Positions 25,511 to 36,864 are shown, counted from the first letter of the stretch. The stretch is DNA of 47,441 bases from an uncultured Verrucomicrobiota bacterium (GCA_937872095.1 CALMNW010000049.1:1-47441), one strand, 5' to 3'. Translations and numbers: made by a program. Notes: generated by a model not told the origin, from the sequence alone.

Positions 25511-26581
25511 ATGGGCGAACTCACCAATGCGCTGCAAGGAAAGCTGAACAGCCGGAAAGGCCACGTCAAGGATCCCGGCAAGAGCCAGCTGGATTTGTTT
25601 TCGTCCCTCGCGGACCGCGAGCCCACCTCGCCGAAAATCGTGATGTCGAAAGCGGATGCTCCGCAGCCGGAACGGCCGGAACCCGAAATGATCCTGCCGC
25701 CCCTGTCTTCGCCGCCGCCGGACGTGGCGGCCGACGTGCGCGCAGTCTTGTCCGAATCCGGTCCGGCGCGGCCGGTCGAAACGACTCCTCCGGAAGGCGG
25801 GCGGCCGCCGCTGCGCACGGGCGTCTACCACCGTCCGCAGCGTCCCGCGATGCCGTCTTTGGCGCCGTCTCCGCAACCGCCGACGGGACCGCGCCTCTCG
25901 CTCGCGGCCCGGCTCCGCATCCGGTTCGCGGGCGTTGAAGTGGATCGCCGGCTGGTTTCGCTGGTCCTGGTCCTGTGCGTGTTAATGGCGCTGATCGGCT
26001 TCTGGTCGGCGCGGCCGCGCGACGGAACCCAGTTGCCGGACGTGGCCGTCGCGCCCGCCGAACCCGCGCCGCCGGCGGAAGTCGCCGCACCGGTTGCGCC
26101 GATCCCCGTGCCGGCGATCGCCGCGCCGGCGGCTCCGGCAGCCCCCGCGCCGGTTCCCGCGCCGGCGGAATGGAAGATTCCGGGCACGGAATGCTTCCGG
26201 ATCGGCGACGCGATCCGGGTGCGGTTCAGCGATCCGGTCTTCGTCTCCGGCGACAAGATTTCCATCGAAGGCATGCGCGCGCTGAAGGCGGTCGGCGCGA
26301 AACTGGCGACGCTGAAGCCGGGCACGCGAGTGGTGGTGACGGGCCACACCGACGATGTGCCGCTCAGCAAGCCGACGCCGCAATTCAAGGACAACGCGGA
26401 CCTCGCGGAGGCGCGCGCCGAGGTGGCCCGCGAACATCTGGAGCAGTTCGCGCGCACCGGCAAAGGCTTGGCCTTCGAATCCCGCGCGGGCGATCTTTCC
26501 CAAGCTCCGTTTCCCAACGATACGCCCCGGAACCGGCGGTTGAACCGCACGGCGACCGTGGACGTTTTTCCCGCGCCCTGA
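25511..26581 (+). CDS. Membrane-anchored OmpA/MotB-domain protein
   Basis: The product has 356 residues, with GGAGG seven bases before the ATG. A long cytoplasmic Pro-rich N-terminal region (1-145, with SQLDLFSSL) leads to one membrane segment (about 146-166, LVSLVLVLCVLMALIGFW), a Pro/Ala linker (about 175-218) and a periplasmic OmpA-like domain (about 225-352: GMRALKAVGAKLATL, VVVTGHTDDVPL, ADLAEARAEVAREHL, NRRLNRTATVDV). That domain normally grips peptidoglycan. It is not an obvious flagellar MotB, since no motA is nearby and the membrane segment lacks the proton-binding Asp. It lies between leuS and ettA in the same direction. Confidence 0.82.
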   Translation: MGELTNALQGKLNSRKGHVKDPGKSQLDLFSSLADREPTSPKIVMSKADAPQPERPEPEMILPPLSSPPPDVAADVRAVLSESGPARPVETTPPEGGRPPLRTGVYHRPQRPAMPSLAPSPQPPTGPRLSLAARLRIRFAGVEVDRRLVSLVLVLCVLMALIGFWSARPRDGTQLPDVAVAPAEPAPPAEVAAPVAPIPVPAIAAPAAPAAPAPVPAPAEWKIPGTECFRIGDAIRVRFSDPVFVSGDKISIEGMRALKAVGAKLATLKPGTRVVVTGHTDDVPLSKPTPQFKDNADLAEARAEVAREHLEQFARTGKGLAFESRAGDLSQAPFPNDTPRNRRLNRTATVDVFPAP

Positions 26582-26612
26582 ACGGCGCGTTTGCGACAAG
26601 GAGATCATCACC

Positions 26613-28280
<1,668 letters not shown>

Positions 28281-28282
28281 CG

Positions 28283-29668
28283 ATGGCGCGGCGCCGGTCC
28301 ATCTGCGCGATCCTGCTGGCGGGCGCCTGCGCGTGCGCCGCGCAGGCACAAGCGCCGGCGGCGGCGCTGCGGCCGGGCCGGGCCGGGCGCGCGGCGATCA
28401 CCAGCGCCGACCGCCGGTTCATGGTGTCGGGCTTGACCTCCGCCGAGAACATGGTGCTGGCACGCAAGCTCTCCGAACAGGCGGCCCGGGTGGAGGAAAC
28501 GACCGGCATGCCGCTGCCCATGCAGCGGGACCAGATCCTCGGCGTCATGGTGCAGAGTTCTGCGAAGCCGGATGCCCGCGTGCTCAAGGTGCAGGGCTGG
28601 GACGGCGGCCACTTCTATCAACGGCTGGTGGCGCCCGGCGCCCGGCGCCTCGACGAGGAAGATCTGATGGAAAGCGCCACCTGGCTGATGCTGAACCGAT
28701 ATGCGGCGGAATACGCGCCCGAAGGACTGCGCACCGGCATGGGCGCGACCGTGCCCGATTGGGTTTCCGCCGGGCTGGCCCAAAATACGCATGCCGCCTT
28801 GCGATCGCGGAACCGCGACTGGATTTCGCGCGAACTGGCCGAGGGCCGGACGCTGCCGCTGGCCCAGGTGGTCAAGCAAACGCTGCTGCCGCCGGGTCTC
28901 TGGCGCGAGAAGGCCTATGCCGCCGCCGCCGTGGAATTTCTCTTTCCCGCCGGCGATCTGAATGCATGGGCGCCGCTGTTCAAGGCGGTCGGCACCCGGC
29001 AGGCCATCGATGCCGCCTGGCTGCGCCAAAACTGCCTGGCGCTGCGGGACCAAAATCCGGAAACGGCCTGGAAGGAATACCTGGAGCAAAAAGCCCAGGC
29101 CCGCACGGCGGAAGCGTGGAGCGACCGGGGACTTCAAATCGAAGAGAAACTTCTCCAAGCCCTGAATTTCGCCCCGCGCGAGCAGGTCGCCGGCGTGCCG
29201 GACGAAATCCCCCCGGCCTTGTTTGCGCGCGACTTGATCGATTATCGCGCCCAGCCGTGGGTGGCGCCGCTCGCCGGCGCGCTCTCCCTGCAGATCCAAA
29301 GCCTGGTTCTGGGCGCGCCGCCGGCCCTGCAGGAAGTGCTGGCCTCCTATGCCGCCTTCTTCGACCAGCTCGCCACGCCGCCGGCCGAAAAGCAGTCCTG
29401 GTGGAAACGATCCAAACCGGCAAAAGAACCCGGCCAAATCCAGCCGCCCGACGATGCGACCTGGCTCGTGGCGCTGAATCAGCTCTGGATGCGCGCCGAA
29501 CGCGCCCATCAGGAATTTCTGGAGAACAACCAGGGCCGCAAGCGCTACGTGGATTCCTTCGATCGCCCGCGCGTCGATGCGTTCGCCGAACCGGACGCCG
29601 GCGCATCGCCGCGGACCCGGATGCAGCGCTACGTGGACGAATTCGAAGAGACGATCATTTCTCCTTGA
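28283..29668 (+). CDS. Secreted protein, peptidase MA-like fold without HExxH
   Basis: The product has 461 residues with a signal peptide (ICAILLAGACACAAQAQA). The middle part reads DEEDLMESATWLMLNRYAAEYA, then VPDWVSAGLAQNTHAAL and ALFKAVGTRQAIDAAW. This order resembles the Gluzincin-type 'peptidase MA' proteins, where an HExxH helix is followed by a 'lPxWlxeGlA' segment. The catalytic HExxH is absent (ESATW takes its place), so it is probably not an active peptidase; that is inference by eye. The C-terminal part is helical, ending MQRYVDEFEETIISP. The ATG lies two bases after ettA's stop, so the two are cotranscribed. The last 14 bases overlap tail to tail with the following cupin gene. Confidence 0.7.
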   Translation: MARRRSICAILLAGACACAAQAQAPAAALRPGRAGRAAITSADRRFMVSGLTSAENMVLARKLSEQAARVEETTGMPLPMQRDQILGVMVQSSAKPDARVLKVQGWDGGHFYQRLVAPGARRLDEEDLMESATWLMLNRYAAEYAPEGLRTGMGATVPDWVSAGLAQNTHAALRSRNRDWISRELAEGRTLPLAQVVKQTLLPPGLWREKAYAAAAVEFLFPAGDLNAWAPLFKAVGTRQAIDAAWLRQNCLALRDQNPETAWKEYLEQKAQARTAEAWSDRGLQIEEKLLQALNFAPREQVAGVPDEIPPALFARDLIDYRAQPWVAPLAGALSLQIQSLVLGAPPALQEVLASYAAFFDQLATPPAEKQSWWKRSKPAKEPGQIQPPDDATWLVALNQLWMRAERAHQEFLENNQGRKRYVDSFDRPRVDAFAEPDAGASPRTRMQRYVDEFEETIISP

Positions 29669-29996
29669 TCATGACCAACGCCATCTTGAAGGGCTGATCG
29701 GCGTTCAAGGAGTGGGGGAGGTTGGCGGGCATGATGACCATGTCGCCGGTCCGCGCCCGCAGGGGTTTGCCGTCGATGGCGATATCCGCTTCGCCTTCGA
29801 GAATCCAGACCATGGCGTCGTAGGGCGCGGAGTGGGTGCTGAGTCCCTGGCCTTGGTCGAAGGCGAACAAGGTGACGGTGCCGGCCGGTTTGGAGATCAC
29901 GGTTCGGCTGACGACGGCGCCAGGCTGGACGGCGACCATTCCCGCCATGGGAAGGACTTTGGATGTCAGGTTTTCGGCGGACGGGGTCGGATTCAT
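29655..29996 (-). CDS. Small cupin domain protein
   Basis: The product has 113 residues, with GAGGAGCGAG just before the ATG. It is a single cupin domain: QGLSTHSAPYDAMVWILEGEADI gives His and Glu-type positions of motif 1, and GDMVIMPANLPHSL gives motif 2 with its His. This is the usual form of short cupins (QdoI/RmlC-like) that bind a metal and a small ligand. The reaction is unknown. It converges on the upstream gene with a 14-base overlap and is divergent from the TPM gene (92 bases between). Confidence 0.85.
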   Translation of the reverse strand: MNPTPSAENLTSKVLPMAGMVAVQPGAVVSRTVISKPAGTVTLFAFDQGQGLSTHSAPYDAMVWILEGEADIAIDGKPLRARTGDMVIMPANLPHSLNADQPFKMALVMIKEK

Positions 29997-30088
29997 GCTC
30001 GCTCCTCGGGTTGGGGTTCCAACCTACCGCATCTGCCGCCGTTTTCAAAAAGTCTAGCGCCCGAGACCGTTTCTGATAGCGTAGGGGC

Positions 30089-30853
30089 ATGAGCATAAAA
30101 TCAGTTGCCGTGTTCGGAGCCGTGCTGGGTTTGACGCTGTGCGCCGCCTGGGGCCAAGACGGAAAGATCGAAACGGACCGCTACCGCGAAAGCCTGGCGC
30201 CGCAGGGGAACGTGAGCGATTGGGCCGGGGTGTTCACCCTCGAGCAAAAAGCCGCGCTGGAAGAACGCATCGTCGGCCTGCGGCAGACGAACGGCGCGCA
30301 ACTGGCGGTCGTGGCGCTGCCGTCGCTGCACGGCGGCGAGATCGACGACTTCGCGACGAAGCTGTTCGAACAATGGGGCATCGGCGAAAAGGGCAAGGAC
30401 AACGGAGTGCTGCTGTTGGCGGCCATCGAAGACCGGAAAATGCGCATCGAGGTCGGCTATGGCCTGGAAGGCGTGCTCAACGACGCCAAGAGCGGCCGCA
30501 TCCAGGATGAATACATCCTGCCGCGATTCAAGGAGGGCGACTACGCGCAGGGGTTGATCGATGGCGCCGACGTGCTTTTGCAGGTGATGGGCGGCGAGGA
30601 CCTGCCGGAAGCGGCGCCGGCCGGAAAAGGCAACACCCTGGGAGGCGTTCTCTTCCTCGTCATCTTCGCGGTTTTCTTTGTCGCGATCGTCCGCGCGGCG
30701 ATCCGCGGCAACAAGGGCGGGGGAGGAACGACCGGCGGATCCGGCGGACGCCTTTCCTCGGGTTGGAGCCAAGGCGGCAGCTCCGGCGGAGGCGGTTTCG
30801 GCGGATTCGGCGGCGGCCGTTCGGGCGGCGGCGGGGCCAGCCGCGGCTGGTGA
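30089..30853 (+). CDS. TPM domain protein (YgcG family)
   Basis: The product has 254 residues. It has a signal peptide (1-22), a TPM domain at about 35-160 (NVSDWAGVFTLEQKAALEERI, LFEQWGIGEKGKDNGVLLL, RIEVGYGLEGVLND), a membrane segment (about 183-203, LGGVLFLVIFAVFFVAIVRA) and a glycine/serine-rich tail ending GGGGASRGW. This is the usual YgcG layout. The family is linked to membrane protein quality control and phosphatase-like activity in plants; the bacterial role is unsettled. The downstream lemA-type gene starts 28 bases later, a pairing often seen in bacteria. Confidence 0.88.
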   Translation: MSIKSVAVFGAVLGLTLCAAWGQDGKIETDRYRESLAPQGNVSDWAGVFTLEQKAALEERIVGLRQTNGAQLAVVALPSLHGGEIDDFATKLFEQWGIGEKGKDNGVLLLAAIEDRKMRIEVGYGLEGVLNDAKSGRIQDEYILPRFKEGDYAQGLIDGADVLLQVMGGEDLPEAAPAGKGNTLGGVLFLVIFAVFFVAIVRAAIRGNKGGGGTTGGSGGRLSSGWSQGGSSGGGGFGGFGGGRSGGGGASRGW

Positions 30854-30881
30854 TTTGGAAACACAAGGAAAGGACCGGAAG

Positions 30882-31445
30882 ATGAAGGGTTGTTTGTTGG
30901 CGGGCGGCGTTTTGGTTTTGCTGGCGGTGATCGTGGGACTGGCCGCGATGGGCATGTACAACGGCGTCGTGGACAAAGACGAAGCCTGCAAAAAGGCCTG
31001 GGGCAACGTGGAATCGGTTTTGCAACGCCGGTTCGATCTGATCCCGAACCTGGTCAATACGGTGAAGGGCTACGCCGAGCACGAAAAAGGCATCCTCGAG
31101 GAAATCACGCGCCTGCGCAGCCAGTGGGGCGAGGCCAAGACGCCGTCGGCCAAAATCGAAGCCGCCTCCGGGTTGGAAGGTGCGCTCAGCCGCCTGATGG
31201 TCGTCATGGAAAATTATCCCGACCTGAAGGCCAACCAGAACTTCATCGCCTTGCAGGACGAGCTGGCCGGCACCGAAAACCGGATCAACGTCGAACGCCA
31301 GCGCTACAACGAATCGGTGCAGGACTACAACGTGACCATCCGCCAGTTCCCGACGGCCATCGTTGCCGGCCTGAGGGGATTCGTTCCGCGGGCCCCCTTC
31401 GAGGCCGCGCAGGGCGCCGAAACGGCCCCGACCGTCCAATTCTAG
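30882..31445 (+). CDS. lemA: LemA family protein
   Basis: The product has 187 residues, with AAAGGA upstream of the ATG. A short N-terminus and one membrane segment (LLAGGVLVLLAVIVGLAAMG) are followed by the conserved LemA core: ACKKAWGNVESVLQRRFDLIPNLVNTVKGYAEHE, EGALSRLMVVMENYPDLKAN, FIALQDELAGTENRINVERQRYNESVQDYN, and FPTAIVAGLRGF. The core is a long antiparallel helical bundle outside the cytoplasm. The family function is unclear, but its pairing with the TPM protein upstream is common, so the two may work in one envelope process. Family assignment is certain; the symbol names the family only. Confidence 0.93.
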   Translation: MKGCLLAGGVLVLLAVIVGLAAMGMYNGVVDKDEACKKAWGNVESVLQRRFDLIPNLVNTVKGYAEHEKGILEEITRLRSQWGEAKTPSAKIEAASGLEGALSRLMVVMENYPDLKANQNFIALQDELAGTENRINVERQRYNESVQDYNVTIRQFPTAIVAGLRGFVPRAPFEAAQGAETAPTVQF

Positions 31446-31547
31446 GGCGGAAAAGAGGGCAGGGCGGGAATGGCGCCGGAACCGGCGCCGTTCCGGCAAA
31501 ATTTGCGTTGGGCGGACGCCCGGATTCTGGCATTCTGCCGGGATCGT

Positions 31548-32909
31548 ATGAGCGACCTTTTCGAGCCTGCCCCGGCGGATAAACCGGATTTCGACGCCAC
31601 TCGCCGTCCCTTGGCGGCGCGGATGCGTCCGCGCACGCTGGAAGACATCGTCGGGCAGGACCATATCCTCGGTCCGGGCAAGCTGCTGCGGCGCGCGATC
31701 GAGGCCGACCGGCTCTCGAGCATCATCCTCTACGGTCCGCCGGGCTGCGGCAAGACGTCGCTGGCGGAAGTCATCGCGCGGACGACGCGGCGGGCGTTCG
31801 ACCGGTCGAGCGGCGTGCTTTCGAACGTGGCGGGCCTGCGGCAATCGCTGGAAGCCGCCAAACAGCGTCGCGCGGCTTCGGGCCGCGAGACGATCCTGTT
31901 CATCGACGAAATCCACCGCTTCAACAAGGCCCAGCAAGACGTGCTGCTGCCGTACGTGGAGGAGGGGGCGGTCACGCTGATCGGCGCGACGACCCACAAT
32001 CCGTTTTTCTTCATCAACAACCCGCTGACTTCGCGCAGCCAGATTTTCCAGCTCGAGCCGCTGGACGCGGAGGCGGTGGCGCTGCTGCTGCGCCGGGCGC
32101 TGGCGCATCCCGAAGGGCTGGGGCACCTGAAGATCGCGATGGACGAGGCAGCGGTGGCGCATCTGGCGGCCGTGTGCGAAGGCGACGGGCGGCGGGCGCT
32201 CAACGCCCTGGAAATCGCCGCACTGACGACCGCGCCGGGTCCGGACGGCGTCATCCACGTCACGCGCGCGGTGACGGAGGAAAGCATCCAGAAGAAAGCC
32301 GTGGTGTACGACCACGACGAGGACGGGCACTACGACACGATTTCGGCGTTCATCAAGAGCGTGCGGGGTTCCGATCCGAATGCGGCGCTCTACTGGCTGG
32401 CCAAGATGCTCTATGCGGGGGAGGATCCGCGATTCGTGGCGCGCCGGCTGGTCATCTTGGCGAGCGAGGACATCGGCAACGCCGATCCGCGGGGCTTGAG
32501 CGTGGCCGTGGCGGCGCTGGAAGCCGTGGATTTCGTCGGCATGCCCGAGGCGCGGATCGCCTTGGCGCAGGCGACGACCTATCTGGCGACGGCGCCCAAA
32601 AGCAATGCGGCGTACATGGGACTGGAGGCGGCAACGACCGACGTCAAGGAGGGCCGCACTTTGCCGGTGCCCAAGCACTTGCGCAGCACGGGATCCAAGC
32701 GCGCCGCCAAGGCGTTCGGCCACCAAGGCTACCAGTATGCCCACGATTTCGACGGGCATTTCGTGGATCAAGAGTACATGCCGACGGACAAGATCTATTA
32801 CCAACCGAGCTCGGAAGGCTATGAAGAGATCATCCGCAAGCGGATCGAGCACTGGAACAGTCTCCGGAAGGCCGCCCGGCAGAAAAAACCGCCTCCGAAT
32901 GCGGAGTAA
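31548..32909 (+). CDS. rarA: Replication-associated recombination protein RarA (MgsA)
   Basis: The product has 453 residues. The start was chosen at MSDLFEPAP (ATG at 31548) because the N-terminal end matches the family's usual beginning. It is an AAA+ clamp-loader relative with Walker A GPPGCGKT (63-70), Walker B LFIDEIHRFNK (DEIH at 120-123), sensor GATTHNPFF, and an arginine-finger region. The C-terminal tetramerisation and MgsA domain is intact (AGEDPRFVARRLVILASEDIGNADP, TYLATAPKSNAAYMG, YKYPHDF-type YQYAHDFDG). It acts at stalled replication forks and gaps with single-strand binding protein and RecA. It is probably cotranscribed with lemA, with weak initiation signals. Confidence 0.96.
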   Translation: MSDLFEPAPADKPDFDATRRPLAARMRPRTLEDIVGQDHILGPGKLLRRAIEADRLSSIILYGPPGCGKTSLAEVIARTTRRAFDRSSGVLSNVAGLRQSLEAAKQRRAASGRETILFIDEIHRFNKAQQDVLLPYVEEGAVTLIGATTHNPFFFINNPLTSRSQIFQLEPLDAEAVALLLRRALAHPEGLGHLKIAMDEAAVAHLAAVCEGDGRRALNALEIAALTTAPGPDGVIHVTRAVTEESIQKKAVVYDHDEDGHYDTISAFIKSVRGSDPNAALYWLAKMLYAGEDPRFVARRLVILASEDIGNADPRGLSVAVAALEAVDFVGMPEARIALAQATTYLATAPKSNAAYMGLEAATTDVKEGRTLPVPKHLRSTGSKRAAKAFGHQGYQYAHDFDGHFVDQEYMPTDKIYYQPSSEGYEEIIRKRIEHWNSLRKAARQKKPPPNAE

Positions 32910-32927
32910 AACCCTTCGAGGATAGGC

Positions 32928-32955
32928 TTGCGTTGGGGGGCTGCTCCGATATACA
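32928..32955 (+). promoter_or_regulatory. Candidate promoter of the 888-residue coiled-coil gene
   Basis: TTGCGT (32928-32933) and TATACA (32950-32955) are spaced by 16 bases. The start codon lies 36 bases downstream. Confidence 0.45.
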
Positions 32956-32990
32956 AATATCAGATACTTTTGGGAAAAGGTGCATCCGAT

Positions 32991-35657
32991 ATGAAACCAA
33001 TGAAATTGGGCGTGGCGATGGTGGCGGGACTGGCGGCGGGAGCCCTCGCCTGGGCGGCGGGCTCGGCGCCTTCGCCGGATTCCTATGCCCAGATCGATGC
33101 GGCCTCCCTGGTGAGCAGCCCCCAAAGTTCGTGGGCGCGCGCCATCCTGTTTTCCGACGTGTTGGAACAACTGCCTTCCGGCCGCGTCCAGCGGCTCGAT
33201 CGCAAGAATTACTTGCCGATGAAACTGCGGACGGCCGGCAACGTCTGGGTGCCGGAAGCGCTGGCCACGAAGTTCCAGCTGCTCCAGGTGGGCAACACGT
33301 ATTCGTTCGCGGGAACGGTGGACCAGATTTCGCGCCGCTACTACGTCATCGTGGACGCCTGCTACACCGTCCAGACGGCGGAAGACATGAGCAAGCGCTG
33401 GACCGACATGCTCAATCCCGCCGAAGGATCCGCGGCCGCCGAGCAGGCCGACATCTCCGAAACCTCGATGCAGGCCTTGCTGCTGGAGGCCCAGAACAGC
33501 CTGATCAAATTGGCGCAGGAAAACCATACGACGGTCGCCCAGCTCATCGAGGCCCAGACCGATGGCGGCCAACGCATCGCCGAACAGATCGTGGCCAGCG
33601 CCCTGCAAGGGGAGTTGCGCTCGAAGAACAAAACCGCCGAAGAACTGATGATCGGGTCCGTGCTGGCGCTGCTGCAAAAGCAGGCCGTGCAGGAAGAAGC
33701 CCGCAAGATCGCCGAACAAAACCAGGCCGCGCCGGCCGAACAACCGTTGCCCGCGACGACCGAAGTCGCGCCGGCCGAAACGGCGGCCGTCGTGGAGAAG
33801 GTCGAAACCGCTCCCGCCGAACCGCCGGCCGAGATTCCGCCGATGCCGGAAGCGACGAGCGAAGAAGCCGCCGCCCCGGCCGTTGAAGAACCGGCCGTTC
33901 AGCCGGCTCCGGAAATGATGGCGGAAGTTCCTCCTGTCGAAGAACCGGTACCCATGCCCGAAGCCGTGCCTGCGGCAGAAGTCGCCGCCATGCCGGAGCC
34001 GGAAGCGACGGCGGAAGTTCCCGCGGCAGAAGAGCCTGCTCCGGAAGCCGTCGAAGCGGCCCCGGCGGAGCCCGCTGCGGAAGTTGCGGAAGCGCCCGCC
34101 GAGGAAACCCCGGTCCTGGAAGCGGACGAATCCGCCGCCGAAGCCCAGACGGAAATCGCGGTGAAAGCGGACGACGAAACGAAAGACCAAAAGGCCAAGT
34201 CGAAAAAGAAGAAGAAAAAGAAAAAGGCCGAGGTCGAACAGGCGCAGGAAGAAGTCGCCGATGCCGAAGCGGTCGCGGAAACTCCGGCAGAAACGGCATT
34301 GCAGGAAACCCCGGCGTCGGAAAGCGAACCGCTGCCCGAAACCATCGAACTGATGCCCGGCCCGACGGTAGAAGAGGAAATCGAAGCGGCGCGCGCCGCC
34401 GACCGCGGCGCGCCGGCCGACGTCTCGCCGCGCGGCGAGCCGATCGCTCCGCCGCCGAGCAGCATGCTGGTGGTTCCGTTGTCGGGTCAGCCGGAAGTGG
34501 TTCCGCTGGTGAGCGTGGAACCCACCAAGGAAGAATTGGCCCGGATCAAGAAGATGGAAGCCATCGAGCAGCGCGACCGCGAACGCGCCGAACGGAAGGC
34601 CGCCAAAGAAGCGAAGAAAGCCGCGGCGCGGCAAGCCAAGGAAGAAGCCGTCGCGCGCAAGAAGGCCGAAAAGCTGGCCAAGCTCGAAGCCAAGCGCCTG
34701 GCGGAAGAAGAAGAACGGGCGGCCGACGAAGCCCGGCGCGCCATGATCGCGGCCCAAAAGGCCGAAGAAGAACGGGCGCGCGAAGAAGAAGCGGCCAGGA
34801 AAGCGGCCGAATGGAAGGCCCGCAAGGAAGCCAAGCAGGCGGAAGCCGAAGCCCGCAAAATGCAGGAGGAAGCCGCCGAACGGCTGGCGCTCGAGCAAAA
34901 GCAGGCGGAAAAGGCCATGCGGGAGGCCGAAATCCTCCGGCAAGAAGCCGAAAAAGCCGCCGCGAAACGCCTGGAAACCGAAAAACGGCTGGCGGAAATG
35001 GCGGCGCGCAAGGCGGAAGCCGAAGCTTCGCTGCGGGCCATGGAAGAAGAAAAGCAGGCGGCCCTGAAGAAACTCCAGGAAGAAGCCGACGCGTTGGCCG
35101 CCGCTCAGGCCGCCGAACGAGAAACCCGCATCGCCGCCGAGAAGGCCGAACAGGAAGAAGCCCTCCGCATCGCCAAGGAAGTGGCCGAACACGAGCAGAA
35201 AATGGCGGAAGAAGCGGCCAAGCGGATCGCGGACGAAGAAGCCGCCCGCCAAGCGGCCGAAGCGCAGTTGGCCCAGTTGGAAGAAGAAGCCCGGCAATTG
35301 GAAAAACAAGCGGATCAGGCGAAGGACGAAATCGAAAGCGGCGTAGCCATCGCGGCAAGTCCCGCGGTCGAAGAAGCGCCCGTGGAAATCGCCATGGAGA
35401 AGCCCGAGCCGGCGGAAGAAAAGGCCGTCGACGCAACCGCTGCGCTGGAAGAACGCAAGAAGGCGGCGGCGGAACGCAAGGCGGAATGGCTGGCCGAACA
35501 AAGCAAATCGAAGGCCGAGAAGAAAGCCGAAGCCAAGGCCAAGGCCGCCGCCGAAAAAGCCATGGCGGCAGAAGCCAAGGCCAAGGCGGCGGAAGAGCTG
35601 CAGAAAGCCGTCGAATCCGGCGACTTGCCGGAATGGATGCAGCCGGTCCAGTTCTAG
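32991..35657 (+). CDS. Exported 888-residue Glu/Ala/Lys-rich coiled-coil protein
   Basis: The start is the ATG before KPMKLGVAMVAG, with AAAAGG ten bases upstream; a signal peptide covers about 1-26. Residues about 27-160 form a compact domain (SWARAILFSDVLEQLPSGRV, FAGTVDQISRRYYVIVDACY). A helical part follows, then an acidic Pro/Ala/Glu-rich stretch (about 246-400, many APAE and PEA units), a lysine run (KSKKKKKKKK at about 403-412), and a charged coiled coil (about 513-780). The chain ends in SGDLPEWMQPVQF. TolA has a similar low-complexity coil, but there is no tol gene here. It may span the periplasm or bind peptidoglycan or nucleic acid. The function is unknown. A candidate promoter lies 36 bases upstream. 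Confidence 0.82.
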   Translation: MKPMKLGVAMVAGLAAGALAWAAGSAPSPDSYAQIDAASLVSSPQSSWARAILFSDVLEQLPSGRVQRLDRKNYLPMKLRTAGNVWVPEALATKFQLLQVGNTYSFAGTVDQISRRYYVIVDACYTVQTAEDMSKRWTDMLNPAEGSAAAEQADISETSMQALLLEAQNSLIKLAQENHTTVAQLIEAQTDGGQRIAEQIVASALQGELRSKNKTAEELMIGSVLALLQKQAVQEEARKIAEQNQAAPAEQPLPATTEVAPAETAAVVEKVETAPAEPPAEIPPMPEATSEEAAAPAVEEPAVQPAPEMMAEVPPVEEPVPMPEAVPAAEVAAMPEPEATAEVPAAEEPAPEAVEAAPAEPAAEVAEAPAEETPVLEADESAAEAQTEIAVKADDETKDQKAKSKKKKKKKKAEVEQAQEEVADAEAVAETPAETALQETPASESEPLPETIELMPGPTVEEEIEAARAADRGAPADVSPRGEPIAPPPSSMLVVPLSGQPEVVPLVSVEPTKEELARIKKMEAIEQRDRERAERKAAKEAKKAAARQAKEEAVARKKAEKLAKLEAKRLAEEEERAADEARRAMIAAQKAEEERAREEEAARKAAEWKARKEAKQAEAEARKMQEEAAERLALEQKQAEKAMREAEILRQEAEKAAAKRLETEKRLAEMAARKAEAEASLRAMEEEKQAALKKLQEEADALAAAQAAERETRIAAEKAEQEEALRIAKEVAEHEQKMAEEAAKRIADEEAARQAAEAQLAQLEEEARQLEKQADQAKDEIESGVAIAASPAVEEAPVEIAMEKPEPAEEKAVDATAALEERKKAAAERKAEWLAEQSKSKAEKKAEAKAKAAAEKAMAAEAKAKAAEELQKAVESGDLPEWMQPVQF

Positions 35658-35772
35658 GGATGGGTTTTTCGCTTTCGCATCGGCCGCGGGGTGCCGCGAG
35701 GCAAGGTAGTTCTCCGCGGAACGGAAGCCGCCGGCGGACCGATAACCGTTGGGCCTACAATTCGAGAACGTC

Positions 35773-36864
35773 ATGAGCAATCTGCAACGCGCCTATGCGA
35801 TCATCATGGCCGGGGGCAAGGGCGAGCGCTTCTGGCCGCTGAGCACCTCGCGCCGACCGAAACAATTGCTGGCCTTGGCCGGCGGCAAACCCCTGATCCT
35901 CCAAGCCGTGGATCGCCTGGAGGGCATCGTCCCGCCAGAACGAGTCCTGATCGTCACCAACGAATCCCTGGTGGCGCCGATCCGGGAAATCCTGGGGGAG
36001 GGGAGTCCGGTGGGGGTCTTGGGCGAACCGGTCGGCCGCGACACGGCCGCCGCCATCGCCGCCGGAGCCGCCTGGATCCAACGGCGCGATCCGGAAGCCG
36101 TATTTTGCGTCCTGACCGCCGACCACGTCATCGGCGATTTGCCTGTTTTCCGGGACACGCTGGCGCGCGGCATGGAATTGTGCGCCGCAAACGACGTGCT
36201 GATGACCATCGGCATCGCGCCGGCCGAACCCAGCAGCGCCTATGGCTACATCGAAACCGGCGAGCGCTGGAAGAAATCGGGCGACGTCGAATTTTTCCGC
36301 GCCCGCCGTTTCGTGGAAAAACCGGACGTCGAAACCGCCAAGGGCTATCTCGCGACCGGCCGTTACGCTTGGAATTCCGGCATGTTCGTCTGGTCGGTCC
36401 GCAGCATCCGGAAGGCCTTCGCGGACTATCGGCCGGCTTTGGCCGCGCGCATCGACGCCTGGGCGGCCTGCACGAGCGATGCGGACTTCCAAGCGGCCCT
36501 CGAAAAAGATTTCCCGGCGCTGGAGAAGATTTCCATCGATTACGCCGTGATGGAAAAGGCGACGAACATCGTCGTCTGCAAGGGCGCGTTTTCCTGGGAC
36601 GACGTCGGCTCGTGGCCGGCCTTGGAGGCCCATCTGCCCAAGGACGGGCAGGGGAACGCCACGACCGGCGACGTGGAGGTGTTGGACGGCGCCCGCAACA
36701 TCGTGGTCAGCGAAGGACGCCTGACGGCGCTCGTCGGCGTGAAAGACCTGGTGGTGGTGCAAGCCGACGGCGTGACCTTGGTTTGCGACAAGGCCCACTC
36801 CCAGGAGATCAAGCCGTTGCTCGCCAAATTGCGCGCCCAGAAAAACCGGGATTCGATCCTTTAA
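35773..36864 (+). CDS. manC: Mannose-1-phosphate guanylyltransferase
   Basis: The product has 363 residues. It makes GDP-mannose from mannose-1-phosphate and GTP, feeding surface glycan synthesis. The nucleotidyltransferase signature [11 protein letters not shown] lies at 14-24. RRPKQLLAL, the [15 protein letters not shown] segment, TADHVIGD and FVEKPD with [10 protein letters not shown] follow in family order, and [10 protein letters not shown] is present. It lacks the C-terminal phosphomannose isomerase cupin of two-domain versions, so it is the short form. The ATG at 35773 was preferred to an upstream TTG. It fits functionally with the glycosyltransferase operon at 17.8-21.6 kb, although it is not adjacent. 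Confidence 0.95.
   Translation: MSNLQRAYAIIMAGGKGERFWPLSTSRRPKQLLALAGGKPLILQAVDRLEGIVPPERVLIVTNESLVAPIREILGEGSPVGVLGEPVGRDTAAAIAAGAAWIQRRDPEAVFCVLTADHVIGDLPVFRDTLARGMELCAANDVLMTIGIAPAEPSSAYGYIETGERWKKSGDVEFFRARRFVEKPDVETAKGYLATGRYAWNSGMFVWSVRSIRKAFADYRPALAARIDAWAACTSDADFQAALEKDFPALEKISIDYAVMEKATNIVVCKGAFSWDDVGSWPALEAHLPKDGQGNATTGDVEVLDGARNIVVSEGRLTALVGVKDLVVVQADGVTLVCDKAHSQEIKPLLAKLRAQKNRDSIL

Noticed and set aside
25511-26581. Flagellar stator MotB
   Set aside because: There is a long cytoplasmic Pro-rich region, no conserved Asp in the membrane segment, and no motA nearby.
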